From the NCBI GenBank assembly GCA_028565635.1, contig JAOXYB010078832.1, forward strand, positions 1-23,266: a DNA stretch of 23,266 nucleotides, written 5' to 3'. Origin of the DNA: Phoronis ovalis (Eukaryota; Phoronida; Phoronidae). The position numbers and the translations under genes are program-made. Positions 1-23,266 of the stretch are shown piece after piece; the stretch's first letter is position 1, and the number at the start of each line of letters is the position of its first letter. The notes under the pieces were generated by a model that had not been told where the DNA came from, ran no database searches, and was given only the letters and a program-made list of their open reading frames with translations.

Positions 1-814
1 ATTAAAAATTATGGGTGGTGGGTATAAAATGAAAGTGCCTTCCCCCCCCTCTCCCACTTTTTTTACTGGAACAGCCCTGAGCTTCAATACCATAAATGTT
101 TAGATATTCTCCATCTCATATAAATGTTTGAGCATCAGGCATCTCTGGATACCTTACATGCTTACTCTGTAATTTTTTGTTTTAACCATTTCATATTTTT
201 ATTTCTCTGTTTACTAGCTGCATAACTTTTGTGACCATATACCTGTACGAGCTTGTGTTTCTGCGTATGTTACTGTCAATTTTTCTTCTTTTCCATTCTG
301 GAGTGTAGAAAATAGACTTAACTAACTCTAGATTACAGGAATTCTGCATAACACACCCGGTTAACGCGTGTTATGCAATAAGGGTTACATTTTTTGATAA
401 AATATGCAAATTACACAATGGAAATCTTGGTGTCGAGTTCACTTATTACAGTTCCTACAGCAGTATATAGCCAATTGAAATGAAAAAGGTTATAATAATT
501 ATCTTAAGTCAGACCCCAGGATAACAAATCAGTATTATGTTTATGAACATTTGTTGTTCTAGAAAAAAATTTCTAACATTATACTGAATAAAAATACTTG
601 TAAACCAAAATCTGCTAATATCTTAGTAAATAATCTTAAATCCAGTTAGTGGTGACAGATTATTTTTGTGCACTTGATGGATCCACTGGTTACAAACATT
701 CCCAGAATGCTGCGTTTTGTTATAAATGAACAATCATGCAGTTCTACATGCAAAAATGTAACATTCTGGTAATGCTTTGATAGAAAACATTTCATTAATA
801 TTTTATCATTTTAG
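1..814 (+). other. Probable last intron of the left-hand gene
   Basis: AT-rich with C and T runs near 47-64 and no supported exon. A small exon-like segment at 219-266 was rejected on phase. Confidence 0.4.
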
Positions 815-928
815 GATGCTGGTTATAGTACTGAAATGAAGGATCACCATGACTATGAGTTTCCTGATGGTAAAACCTGGCAAAAGCTGTTTGCTGAAGG
901 AAAGTTTGATAGAAACCAATATCACTGA
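815..928 (+). CDS. Last coding exon of an unidentified plus-strand gene (partial)
   Basis: A splice acceptor (TTTATCATTTTAG, ending 814) opens a frame of 37 codons ending at TGA 926-928. It begins DAGYSTEMKDHHDYEF and ends KLFAEGKFDRNQYH. The composition (W, D, G, H, varied) is unlike the surrounding AT-rich noise. The frame requires the previous exon to end in phase 0; no such exon was found in 1-814, so the rest of the gene lies to the left. The gene converges tail-to-tail with WASHC5. I do not recognise the protein. No close AATAAA follows; the first clear one is at 1651. Confidence 0.6.
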   Translation, partial: DAGYSTEMKDHHDYEFPDGKTWQKLFAEGKFDRNQYH

Positions 929-2405
929 TATGGGAACATTTTCCCTGACCAAGTCGAAAATTTTATGTTCTTTCAGACATACATGTAACTCATCATGAAA
1001 AAGTGTCTATCACAGTAATATAAGGAAAGTTAAAGAAAATAACTACATAATCAATGTGAATGCAATTACTCTATTTTTATTTTATACAAAAGTTTTAATA
1101 AGTACAGTAAGTACTTTTAAAGTAATTTATTTAACTTATAATTCTTCATCCAAAACATACAGTTGTATCATATAAAATATACATATCTTATTTAATCGCT
1201 ATGATTTAATGATACTTACTGTTTTCGTAAATGTCACTAATTGTATTTACGACTAAGTTTATATTATTTTGATAAAAGAATATAATTTTCCACTGACATA
1301 AAATGTGGTCACTTGATATTTATTTAGGTTAAGTGGGTATGCAAGGAGCATTGAACAATGTCTTTATAACAGAAATCGAATGCCAGTCATGCCTTGCGGA
1401 ACAAACGGTCTTCTTCACTTTGGAGTTAAAAAGTTTCTTTCCAAAACTTGCATATCACCTTTCCAACTAATTCAAGTGTAAAAAATTCTACATTCTGGAC
1501 ATGTTAGTTAAATTTTGTCTAGTTGCCTGGAAAACACTACGCAACAGGCCATTGTTTAATATAAGAGATGTAACAAATAGAGAAATCCACTAGCGCCATC
1601 AGCTAAACAACACAGCTTTAAAGTTAACCTAGAGGCTTGTTACTGTTTTAAATAAAAATTCATTAAAAATACTTATTACATTTTCTTCACAGAAATTAAA
1701 TATTTCAGACTATCATGAACTGCATGAAATTTAATTAGCATTTGATGACACCTCATGAAAATCATTCTGTACATCCTACAGGGAAATCCAGTGTATCTAA
1801 ATTCCATCATTTGCTATGACCAAATTGTAGATACCATGAATAGTATTTGAATATTAATAAATGTTGACAAAAAAATTCACTTTGCTAAAAAAACTAAATT
1901 GCTTATATAACCAAAATCACTTGTGCGATTTAAAGGTCCATACCAAATTATGGGAGTTTACATAGTTTACACAAATTTAGATCCACTGAGTTTTCCTGAA
2001 GGATGTACCGAACGATAAGGCCAAACTAAAAATAAAGTTGTTTAATGGGCCAAAGCCCTCAAAAACTGAGTCCGTAGGACAAGTTTTATTATTTAAAAAA
2101 AAAGTGTTAAATTATTTTAGTGTTAAAAGAGTTGGGTTTTTATATTTTCTGGGTTTTTTTGCAATAAAGTAAACAAAAAACCCCCATTAAAATGCCGAAA
2201 TTTGAAGTGGTTGGAAATGAAAGTAAAAACGCAAAATTTGAAACGGTCGCACCCGTTAAACAAGGTTTATTTTTTTGTCTCCCCTAAGGAGTTATTAAAC
2301 ACTAATTAAATTGCATACATTTCGCAATTGAGTCTAAAAGTAATGACTTAGCCTAAATGCTGAAGTTTCAGAAAACATCTATTTTACATGAAGTAAATGT
2401 TATAC
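929..2405. other. 3' UTR / intergenic region between convergent genes
   Basis: Its first part is presumably 3' UTR of the plus-strand gene. AATAAA occurs at 1651-1656 and 1856-1861. About 1853-2000 holds an old repeat copy listed separately. No coding signal is seen in the rest. Confidence 0.5.
1853..2000 (+). repeat. Diverged dispersed repeat, copy 1
   Basis: Matches about 22350-22517 in the same orientation with gaps. Shared anchors are AAATTG..TTATATAACCA, TATGGGAGT, AGTT.(A/G)CACAAATTT and CACTG(A/G)GTTTTCC. The family is not identified. Both copies are outside coding regions. Confidence 0.6.
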
Positions 2406-2569
2406 TGATTTTTCACAAATTTATGTTTAAAACAGTAACCAAACTCTAACTTAGCCTTACTTTTCTAATAAAAAAAAGTCCTTTAGATGGCATATGCACA
2501 AAGTAGGTGCAACTCTCCATTTGAGGTTATTTAAGATCCTGTGTGGTTCTTGTACTCATCTAGTATGTA
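2406..2569 (+). repeat. Young dispersed repeat, short copy A
   Basis: 164 bp, from TGATTTTTCACAAA to CATCTAGTATGTA. It matches both ends of the copy at 9021-9324 with only about four differences but lacks 140 bp internally. No target-site duplication is evident. It lies downstream of the WASHC5 3' end. Confidence 0.85.
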
Positions 2570-2675
2570 GCTGGGAATATGCGCTTCCAAAACCTAGAAA
2601 AATATTCAAATTGTCAAGATACAAGATTTAACAGTGAAGGAAAGTACAGAGTACAATGTAGAATACACATCAGTA

Positions 2676-2774
2676 ATCAGTCTCCAATTGAAGCACACTT
2701 CATACATTATCAGTCTCCAAGTGAAGCACACTTCATACATTATCAGTCTCCAAGTGAAGCACACTTCATACATT
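2676..2774 (+). repeat. 33-bp tandem repeat, three copies
   Basis: Copies at 2676-2708, 2709-2741 and 2742-2774; the last two are identical and the first differs at one base. Each unit contains a small inverted repeat (TGAAG..CTTCA). Because 33 is divisible by three, two plus-strand frames stay open and read as a repeated peptide, but no coding context supports them. Confidence 0.95.
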
Positions 2775-2868
2775 AGATGTAAAACAGTGACAAATTATTT
2801 CAATGAGTTTAACAAAATATGTCCTAACATCAATGTAATATAAAAATAAGATTTTCATTCAAAAAGAT

Positions 2869-2874
2869 TTTATT
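2869..2874 (-). promoter_or_regulatory. WASHC5 poly(A) signal
   Basis: AATAAA on the minus strand, 117 nt beyond the stop. It is followed within about 40 nt by a T/G-rich stretch, as expected of a cleavage region. Cleavage near 2840-2860 is inferred. Confidence 0.6.
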
Positions 2875-2990
2875 TTAGAATTACTTCTTTTCAAAACTTA
2901 TAGAAGGCTCAGAGAGAATTAAATATCAAGTTATGAATAAGCAGCATTTAGTAGACTTTTCGTAATAAAATTATTTCGCAAGTGGAGTTA

Positions 2991-17039
<14,049 letters not shown>

Positions 17040-18206
17040 TTTCGATATCAAATGACACCAAAATTCGACAAATTCAAATAGTTCTGTTACTTTCTAATGG
17101 TTATATGCCCTGGAGACGCCTTTATCCACTATTATTATATTCTTATTATTTTCACAATTGCTTAAAATAGCAGATTTTAAGTAAAATTACATACTCTTTG
17201 ATTCCTCCCCCTAATCTTTTATTTAGCGCCACCTAGCGTCACGTGATGTGCATTTATAATAGCAGATCGACTTACTCGTGATCTTCTAATAGGTGGCGCC
17301 CACCACATGTGTCGTCTTTAAGTGGATCTTATCATGTACCATCTATTTAACCTAACTTCAGATTGCTGCAATCAGGAAACAAGTCACATTTTGTTTATAT
17401 TTGTAGATTAAGTCATACTAAAAGCAAATATTTGAGAAAATTATTCATCGAAACAATTTGTTTAATAGAACAAGAAAATAATAGACTGGTCAAAATACAA
17501 CGAAGAACACAGTAGAATCGGACTTTATTAGGTTATCCAGCCTTCAGCCATCCACCTGACACTGAACATTTTACCGTTGTATTTTATTGTCTACGTATAT
17601 GCGTTAATGCATCAGAAACCATAAAAAATTGAATTACACTGTATGTAGTAAGTAGAGCTATTATATTTGCTGTAACCACAGCAAAACATATCTGTTTTAT
17701 GCTTGATTGGTAAGTCATAAATTTGTCTTTGTTTTTCTATAGCATTTTTCTTATTTATTGTACACACTGAATTTGCACTCGTTCATGTTATTCTGCTTTC
17801 AGTGACTAGCAAGTTAGTCATATAAATCAAAAAAAATATTAAATTTTAAATGCTAGCAAAACTACGATGAATCGTTAATTGTTTTGACATAATAAGATCA
17901 TATTAAGAAATGATAAATGATGGTTTGCTGTCCATATGAATGTCACGCGCAATTGTTGGCGACCAAAAATGCCGCTAATTACATTACAATTAACTCAGAA
18001 TGACGTCTACCGTATAAGATAAGTAATTTAAAATACTGTTAATGGGGAAATGCCAGAAAATAAGGGCTGCACTTATGTCAAAAGTACACAGGATAAAAAA
18101 TGTTGAAGCAGACATAATATAGGTTTAGAACAATTATGTGCTATTTCACATTCAGCGCTTCTCGTTTTAATTAACCTTTTGCTCATCACTTTCTGACATT
18201 TGCAGT
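17040..18206. other. WASHC5 5' flank, otherwise noncoding
   Basis: Contains the 5' UTR and promoter of WASHC5 (elements listed separately). Beyond about 17350 I see no coding frame or recognisable repeat. Confidence 0.5.
17226..17299. promoter_or_regulatory. WASHC5 promoter-proximal region with E-box and CTCF-like inverted repeat
   Basis: GTCACGTGAT at 17238-17247 is an E-box close to the vertebrate CLEAR/TFEB consensus GTCACGTGAC, about 200 bp upstream of the WASHC5 ATG. A perfect 10-bp inverted repeat, GCGCCACCTA at 17226-17235 and TAGGTGGCGC at 17290-17299, resembles two facing CTCF core motifs. There is no TATA box at a convincing distance. A role in lysosome/endosome-linked regulation is inference only. 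Confidence 0.4.
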
Positions 18207-18249
18207 GCTGCTACTACTACTACTACTACTACTGCTACTACTACTGCTA
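18207..18249 (+). repeat. (CTA)n / (CTG) trinucleotide microsatellite
   Basis: A run of CTA triplets interrupted by CTG at three points. Confidence 0.95.
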
Positions 18250-18533
18250 TATGCTTACGTACATCCAGAAGTTCAAAAAACGAACCCTAAGCAAGACCTT
18301 ATGTCGAAATTGGTACCCACCATTTTTCCTTAAGTGGAGTCGATGCAGTTTTAGCCCAAAACCCTCTCTCAGCAAGACTCTCATTGCAAAAATTGGAGCC
18401 TAAGCAAAACTCATCGCAAAAAATAGCTAAAAACCATATCCTTAGTAGTCACACTTTTCGATTTTCCTACCTTAATCACTGGGTCCTTTTACACACTTTT
18501 ATATATTAACAAGTATGATTAATCACATTTTAC

Positions 18534-18640
18534 ACGCGTGGCCCCCAGGGGTTTGATATTTGCCAGTGCACGCGCACCGGAAATTTCGTTCACGATCACG
18601 GTCAATTGAAGATAAAAAGGAAGATACGCCGGTAGGCCTG
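18534..18640. other. GC-rich, CpG-containing patch of unknown nature
   Basis: About half G+C in an AT-rich neighbourhood, with several CpGs. On the minus strand it holds a frame reading TVIVNEISGARALANIK and ending in TAA, but it has no splice acceptor or start. It may be a repeat fragment or an old coding relic. Confidence 0.3.
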
Positions 18641-19010
18641 AATCGACATAATTTTTTGCGATACATTCAATTCTTTGACTTATTTTGATTTAGTTCATAG
18701 CAGATTACACTTGTACTGGTAGACAATTTCTAGGTAAAACCATAGATGATATGATTTTAATTTAATTCTAATGCTGTTTCCTAGAAAACAAGGTGGTAAT
18801 TAATATACAGTACTTTTCCGAGTACTTGGTGGTAATATAGAGTACTTTTACGAGTACTTTTACATAATTGCGAAGCATTTCTCTGTAGTTAGTAATAAAT
18901 TATTGTTGGTAAAAAGACTGTAGATTTAATGTTTGTCTTGAATAAAAACAAATATATAAATCGTTCCAGAGGATATGATCGTTTTGTTTGTTCACTGAAT
19001 CTTGTATAAT

Positions 19011-19157
19011 TTATACTGCAGTTTCAGTAAATATTCGTCTCGGTTTCTGTTCCAAATAATCGACATATCTAATAAACATCTCCCTAAAGTAGCTTCTTTT
19101 AGTAGATTTCAGAGCCCGATTTCTAAGTGCAGCAACGCTACGAGAAATAAGCGACAT
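19011..19157 (-). CDS. Putative small ORF or first exon with mitochondrial-presequence-like N-terminus
   Basis: Forty-eight codons, ATG at 19157 to TAA at 19011. It begins MSLISRSVAALRNRALKSTK and ends LEQKPRRIFTETAV. The first 26 residues have many R/K/S and no acidic residue, as in mitochondrial targeting peptides. A weak donor (GCA|GTATAA at 19016) could make it a first exon; the segment REMFIRYVDYLEQKP..T is loosely like the start of Mpv17/PXMP2 proteins, but no following exon was found. A full CRE palindrome lies 87 bp upstream. The Kozak context is poor (C at -3). It is a real short gene, a first exon or a fragment; unresolved. Confidence 0.4.
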   Translation of the reverse strand: MSLISRSVAALRNRALKSTKRSYFREMFIRYVDYLEQKPRRIFTETAV

Positions 19158-19223
19158 TAGAGGTACTCATAACAAAGACTGAACACTACCACAACCAATG
19201 CTACTTCATACTACATCAATTAA

Positions 19224-19251
19224 TTACGTAAACTAAAAAAATGTGACGTCA
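19224..19251. promoter_or_regulatory. TTACGTAA and TGACGTCA bZIP sites
   Basis: A PAR-bZIP-type palindrome TTACGTAA (19224-19231) and a full cAMP-response element TGACGTCA (19244-19251) lie 13 bp apart. Both are upstream of the minus-strand reading frame starting at 19157. Being palindromic, they could serve either direction. Confidence 0.4.
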
Positions 19252-19318
19252 TTTCTATAATAGTTCCTTCTTCAGGATGCTGCTTTACAGTGCAATGTTT
19301 TATATGATCGACAACGAA

Positions 19319-19425
19319 TACAATAAAGTACGTGGTAATTTATACAATAAGGTATGTGGTAATTTATTCAGTACGTACGTGCTGGGACTGAATGTAATTT
19401 ATACAATAAGCTACGTGGCAAATTA
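19319..19425 (+). repeat. Degenerate 24-bp repeat
   Basis: Copies at 19319-19342, 19343-19366 and 19402-19425 with core TACAATAAG.TACGTGGTAA; the third is separated from the first two by 35 bp. Confidence 0.8.
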
Positions 19426-19901
19426 TCATACCTTTAATATATAGCAAGATGTGAGTAGTCATTTATTTAATAAATAAAGAAAAGTTTCCATACATTCATT
19501 ATTTTGCTTCTCTGTGTAATAAGTATATTGTTTACAGTTAGAAAAGCATAAAGTATACAATATATGTGAGCGCCTCTCGTGGAGCAACAGAACATTACCA
19601 GACTGATAGGACAGCATCTATCCGTTTGTATTAAATGTAATATTTAGCAGTTTTACTCGATTCACGAACTTGCTTTAAGTCCTTGCGGATGTTTTCTTTT
19701 TATTTTTTTTTTTGCTAAATAATATTTTTAATTAAAAAGATGTCTATAAAATATCTAGTAATTTTCCCCCTAGAATTTTTTTTCTTTTACTGAATTTCAC
19801 TATCAAGTATATGGCACTATCAAATGGGGCTAGGATATAGTAAGAAGGCAAATTAAATACATCACAATAATTAAAATAATTAAAAAAACATAAATAATAA
19901 T

Positions 19902-20020
19902 TTAAAAAAAATCCAGATTGACTTGAACAAGTCTAAATAGTTTTTGCCCATGAGAACTCCAAAAGCGCCCACCAGGAGGCATTTCTTGTTCTCCCGGAAT
20001 TCTATAAATGCTTTTGGGTC
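19902..20020 (-). CDS. Possible terminal exon, unidentified protein
   Basis: Acceptor CTTAG (20021), then a 38-codon frame ending at TAA 19902-19904. It begins PKSIYRIPGEQEMPPGGRFW and ends KLFRLVQVNLDFF. The composition is unlike the AT-rich surroundings. The upstream polypyrimidine tract is poor, and AATAAA comes only about 200 nt later. It joins in phase to a 40-nt segment at 20434-20473 reading TNFSRIVTEINCP. Not recognised; may be a relic. Confidence 0.3.
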
Positions 20021-20280
20021 CTAAGATTTTCAAGTACTGTTCATTTAAAGGTTCTTTGAATTTTATGTTGTTTACTGAAATGTCTCTTTACTACAAATAA
20101 TTTTCGCAGATGGCGTATAAAGAACTATTCAGCAAATCTTTAAGCCCGGGAACGCGTTTTTTTTTATAGAACGCTAAATAATTGTAATTACTTGTGAAGA
20201 TTAATTAAATGCCCTGGGAACTAACCTATGTTACGTAAAGTAAAACGATCGACTGAAATTGTAACATACAATGAATGCCG

Positions 20281-20348
20281 AATCGTGCACACGTGGTATA
20301 CCAGAAAATGATTAAATGAATCATGCACACATGGGTTTCCAGAAAATA
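20281..20348 (+). repeat. Imperfect 38-bp direct duplication
   Basis: Two 30-bp copies, at 20281 and 20319, sharing AATC.TGCACAC.TGG and CCAGAAAAT, with several substitutions. Confidence 0.7.
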
Positions 20349-20667
20349 CAATCGGCTTACCACAACGTCTATAACAGATAATTTAATTTCTAAAAATCAT
20401 GTTAAGATTTATGTTCAAAATATAGGTAATTACCTGGGCAGTTTATCTCAGTTACAATACGTGAAAAATTAGTCTAAATTTAATTGGAACACTATTGTTT
20501 ACTGCAATTTTTCTATTTAACAATATAATATACCAACAAAATTATTTCCGACAAAAAACACGGAGGCATTTAAAATAGAGTTTTTTTATTGATTCACAAC
20601 AAAAAGTATCTATAATCACTCGTACAACATCATACATCACGGTATGTAACATAAGACATTTTAATAT

Positions 20668-20763
20668 TTAAAAACAATGCCTTCCTTGCCGCGGCATCGT
20701 TGTGGATACCTCATACCCGGACCTTATCATAAACCATTGATACTTAAAGGGTTTCAAATGTAA
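20668..20763 (-). CDS. Possible terminal exon with poly(A) signal, unidentified
   Basis: A strong acceptor (TTTTTTTCTGGCTCAG, ending 20764) opens 31 codons, starting LHLKPFKYQWFMIRSGYE and ending TMPRQGRHCF before TAA at 20668. AATAAA follows 78 nt later (20590-20585). Alternatively a donor after GYE (GAG|GTATCC) would join in phase with 20434-20473. The GC-rich, CpG-bearing stretch could equally be a repeat remnant. Confidence 0.3.
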   Translation of the reverse strand, partial: LHLKPFKYQWFMIRSGYEVSTTMPRQGRHCF

Positions 20764-21662
20764 CTGAGCCAGAAAAAAACAGTGTTTGACACGAAATAGT
20801 GATGACATCAAAATTAATGATACCAACATGGATATATTTTGTTATAAAAAATGAAATGTTATAAGGACCGCAGTTCAGCATTTGCACGAAGTATAGACAA
20901 GTTTCCATCAAATATTCTCATAAGGTATTAGTTTTCCATATACCACCATTATTCTGATTAGTTTATTTTACTGATTGTAAATTAATGTGAAATCGCTTTT
21001 CTTCAGAAAGGATCCAGTAATGGAAGTACTAGGTAAATTATTTAAAGAGTGCAAACAATTAGTTATATAAACAATGCTTACATGAGGGCAGTGAATATTT
21101 AGTTATCTGTCATTGCCGAAATTTATTTTGTTGTGATTCGTGAAATATTTCGCGTGACACGGTATTGTCAGATGGGATTATTTGAGCTACCACAAAAGTA
21201 AAATAATTGATAGTAATTTGTAATTGGGTGTTTTTCAGGGAGCAAAAGATTTATAGGTTGTCATGCCTGCACGAAAAATTAACTAGAAAAAGACACATGC
21301 TAATTTTCAGTATTTTAATAAAATGAACAGTATTTTTTGTCGCAACGTTTTGTGATCGTTTTATAATAGTCCCAGACAAATACGACGAAGCACAACGTTT
21401 ATGCATCTTCGAATTCCTCGAATAATTCATCAATTACATATATTCTGTCAGTACTGCATAATTTCTAATATAATTGGGAAATTGCATACAAATTTTATTG
21501 TCATATGTTAATTTAAACAACAAAAGCCATTTCGTCGTACACTGTTGTTTCACTTTCTACACCTGATAACCGTGATTTGTTATGGTAACATAACCTAAAT
21601 AAGTTTTTCTCAGAATGATCAATTTTATAAATACCCCTTAATTCAATAACTTCTTGGAAAAT
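20764..21662. other. Noncoding region, no supported gene
   Basis: AT-rich. A short minus-strand frame near 21396-21458 reading KLCSTDRIYVIDELFEEFED before TAA has a weak acceptor only. Nothing else is seen. Confidence 0.4.
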
Positions 21663-21675
21663 ATTAATACTAGTA
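21663..21675 (+). repeat. Target-site duplication, left copy
   Basis: ATTAATACTAGTA, identical to 22018-22030. Confidence 0.85.
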
Positions 21676-22017
21676 GGTAGGCATCCTTCAGTCTCGGAAG
21701 ACTATGGAGTTGCGCTCTAGGTTCTCCAGAGCGCAAAGCCTGGGTAAGTAAGTATGGAGGGCAAGCTGTTACCCATGCAGCAGACCCCCCTTTCCACGTC
21801 ACTGGAATGGTCCATTGGAAAGGCAAGCGCCGATACACATGGTTCCAGTGCCGTCGCAGGAGTTGCCAGAACGTTGCTGTATACAGCCTCGGACTGCCTT
21901 GGGGACTCCGACTCCGGATTTTTCCTCAGGGTTGACTCCCGAAGCCTTTCCTATGAGTGGGTATGGCCGCAAGGCAGCGGAGGTTGTTTTTTTTTGAAGT
22001 CAGAGTTTTCCTTAGGG
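21676..22017 (+). mobile_element. Retroposon-like insertion (candidate SINE) with 13-bp target-site duplication
   Basis: 342 bp between perfect direct repeats ATTAATACTAGTA at 21663-21675 and 22018-22030. The body is GC-rich against an AT-rich background. It has a 9-bp perfect hairpin near its left end (TTGCGCTCT 21710-21718 with AGAGCGCAA 21728-21736) and a T run at about 21986-21994. Overlapping frames on both strands have no recognisable domain. Size, TSD length and structure suit a SINE or another LINE-mobilised element; I could not place A/B boxes, and orientation is uncertain. Confidence 0.75.
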
Positions 22018-22030
22018 ATTAATACTAGTA
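22018..22030 (+). repeat. Target-site duplication, right copy
   Basis: ATTAATACTAGTA, identical to 21663-21675. Confidence 0.85.
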
Positions 22031-22349
22031 TTAATAATGAAATTATGAAACCAGCGTGTGTCTCATGAAGCGTGCTGTACAGTATTGATTCACCGCCTAC
22101 AAATACCTGGCGGACTCCCGCATGTTTATGTTACATATTATAACTTAGTTATATTAGTCCCAGACCAAAACAAATAATTAAAGTCCTATTTATACACACC
22201 CATACTCGTCTCTTAATTAAATATTTTGTCATGTACAATATGGCAGTAATACGTATTCGGTACATCCTGGTTTACGAACATTACGCAAAATTATCTGAAA
22301 CGTTATTTTTTAGGAACAAACTGTAAATACTGTGAATAATCTTTAAATT

Positions 22350-22517
22350 ATTAATTAATGTTTAAAAAAGACATATTTTTATTTGGTAAAAAAATAAATT
22401 GATTTTATAACCAGACTCCCTGGTGCAATTTAAAAATGTCCCATAATAAACTATGGGAGTATTGCTTACTTACTAAAAATATAGTTAGCACAAATTTTGA
22501 TTCACTGGGTTTTCCCA
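22350..22517 (+). repeat. Diverged dispersed repeat, copy 2
   Basis: Partner of the copy at about 1853-2000 in the same orientation; it contains a small local inverted repeat CCCATA/TATGGG. The edges are approximate. Confidence 0.6.
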
Positions 22518-22885
22518 AACATCAGCAGTTCACCAGGAGCTCGCACGATTTATTCACAGAACACTGTATTTTGAGAACCTTTGGTTGGCGACTGTTGACA
22601 GTCTATTTTTGAAATAAACCAAGAAATAACAAAGAAAAATCTTTAAAGAAAACAGGCGCTCGCAGTATTTTCAAATAAATATTTCTGTATGGGCACCAAA
22701 CTTGTACACATAAAATGTTGATAAGCTAGTGCATCATATGTGCACAACAGCTAGTTTTACAGATATGTAACTGTAAATGTTATTATTGCATATTACTCAT
22801 TAGTAACTTATGCAATATATAATAGACCGGGGGTACTTGTCAGAAAAGTTGGTAGGGGTGTGCGGCCCATGGTAAAAAACGCTGA

Positions 22886-23214
22886 TCCTGTGGTAAATAA
22901 AGATCACCAAAAATATACCCTGTCGTAAATGAAAAAACATGAAAAATATTCCCTGTCGTAAATAACTCTCCCGAAATAGATACCCTGTGTAAAATTCACT
23001 TGTAAATTATATACCCTGTGGTAAATGCATATGGAAAAATGTACGAACCTTACTTTTTCCTACCTGTCGTAAATGCGTTTTCCAAGAAATACACTCTCGG
23101 TAAACGAATATTTTTTGAAAATATACCCTGTGCATGGTAAATATCCAACAAGAAAAGTATACCCTGTGGTAAATAAAGCTTTGAGAAATGTAAAAAACAT
23201 ACCCAATGGTAAAT
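22886..23214 (+). repeat. Degenerate tandem repeat with core TACCCTGTGGTAAAT
   Basis: About ten copies of the core at intervals of roughly 30-50 bp, near 22886, 22914, 22948, 22979, 23010, 23060, 23091, 23122, 23157 and 23199. Spacers are A-rich and of uneven length. It resembles an ageing minisatellite. Confidence 0.85.
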
Positions 23215-23246
23215 GCGGGAGCTGAAAAAAGGGGTCTATTGGGCGG

Positions 23247-23264
23247 CACACACACACACACACA
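23247..23264 (+). repeat. (CA)9 microsatellite
   Basis: Nine uninterrupted CA dinucleotides at the window edge. Confidence 0.95.
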
Positions 23265-23266
23265 TA

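Noticed and set aside
219-266. Small exon-like segment on the plus strand (TTTACTAG acceptor, GTATGT donor)
   Set aside because: Both open frames end in phase 1 or 2, incompatible with the phase 0 start of the exon at 815.
2406-2569. Helitron end (CTAGT near the right boundary)
   Set aside because: Both copies continue identically past CTAGT, and no 5' TC end or 3' hairpin is seen.
2579-2843. Two plus-strand frames with a repeated peptide
   Set aside because: They are a consequence of the 33-bp repeat being a multiple of three; no promoter, splice site or homology.
17040-17051. Upstream extension of the WASHC5 frame (four extra residues)
   Set aside because: The codon at 17051 is TTG. The ATG at 17039 has good context and matches the human N-terminus.
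21396-21458. Acidic minus-strand frame KLCSTDRIYVIDELFEEFED
   Set aside because: The acceptor is weak and there is no neighbouring exon or homology; too short to support.
21754-22068. 104-codon plus-strand frame
   Set aside because: It runs across the right TSD of the inserted element, so it cannot be one conserved gene.
22886-23214. CRISPR-like array
   Set aside because: Eukaryotic context, degenerate cores, uneven AT-rich spacers, no cas genes.

Overview
The window is animal nuclear DNA, AT-rich (roughly two thirds A+T by eye), with short exons split by small GT-AG introns. No prokaryotic operon, ribosome binding site or RNA gene was recognised. Protein divergence, intron sizes and repeat content fit an invertebrate, perhaps a lophotrochozoan such as a mollusc; that placement is a guess.

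The centre (2991-17039, minus strand) is one complete gene, WASHC5, encoding strumpellin, a core subunit of the endosomal WASH complex that activates Arp2/3. I rebuilt it by hand as 25 coding exons. All junction phases agree, and the result is 1152 codons plus stop, against 1159 aa in human. One intron uses a GC donor (8371-8372). The donor of exon 2 has been copied about ten times into a 23-bp minisatellite (15338-15567). Intron 1 carries a near-perfect palindromic MITE-like element (16342-16614). A CLEAR-type E-box (17238-17247) and two inverted CTCF-like motifs lie 190-260 bp upstream of the start codon.

Left flank (1-2990): the last coding exon of an unidentified plus-strand gene (815-928) converges on WASHC5. 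Between the two 3' ends lie a 33-bp x 3 tandem repeat, one copy of a young dispersed repeat (second copy in WASHC5 intron 12), and one copy of an older repeat whose partner is at about 22350-22517.

Right flank (17040-23266) is mostly noncoding. It holds a 48-codon minus-strand reading frame with a mitochondrial-presequence-like start and a CRE palindrome upstream (19011-19157), two or three weak exon-like segments at 19902-20763, a 342-bp retroposon-like insertion bounded by a perfect 13-bp target-site duplication (21676-22017), a degenerate tandem repeat (about 22886-23214) and several microsatellites.

WASHC5 is the only gene whose product and function I can name with confidence.
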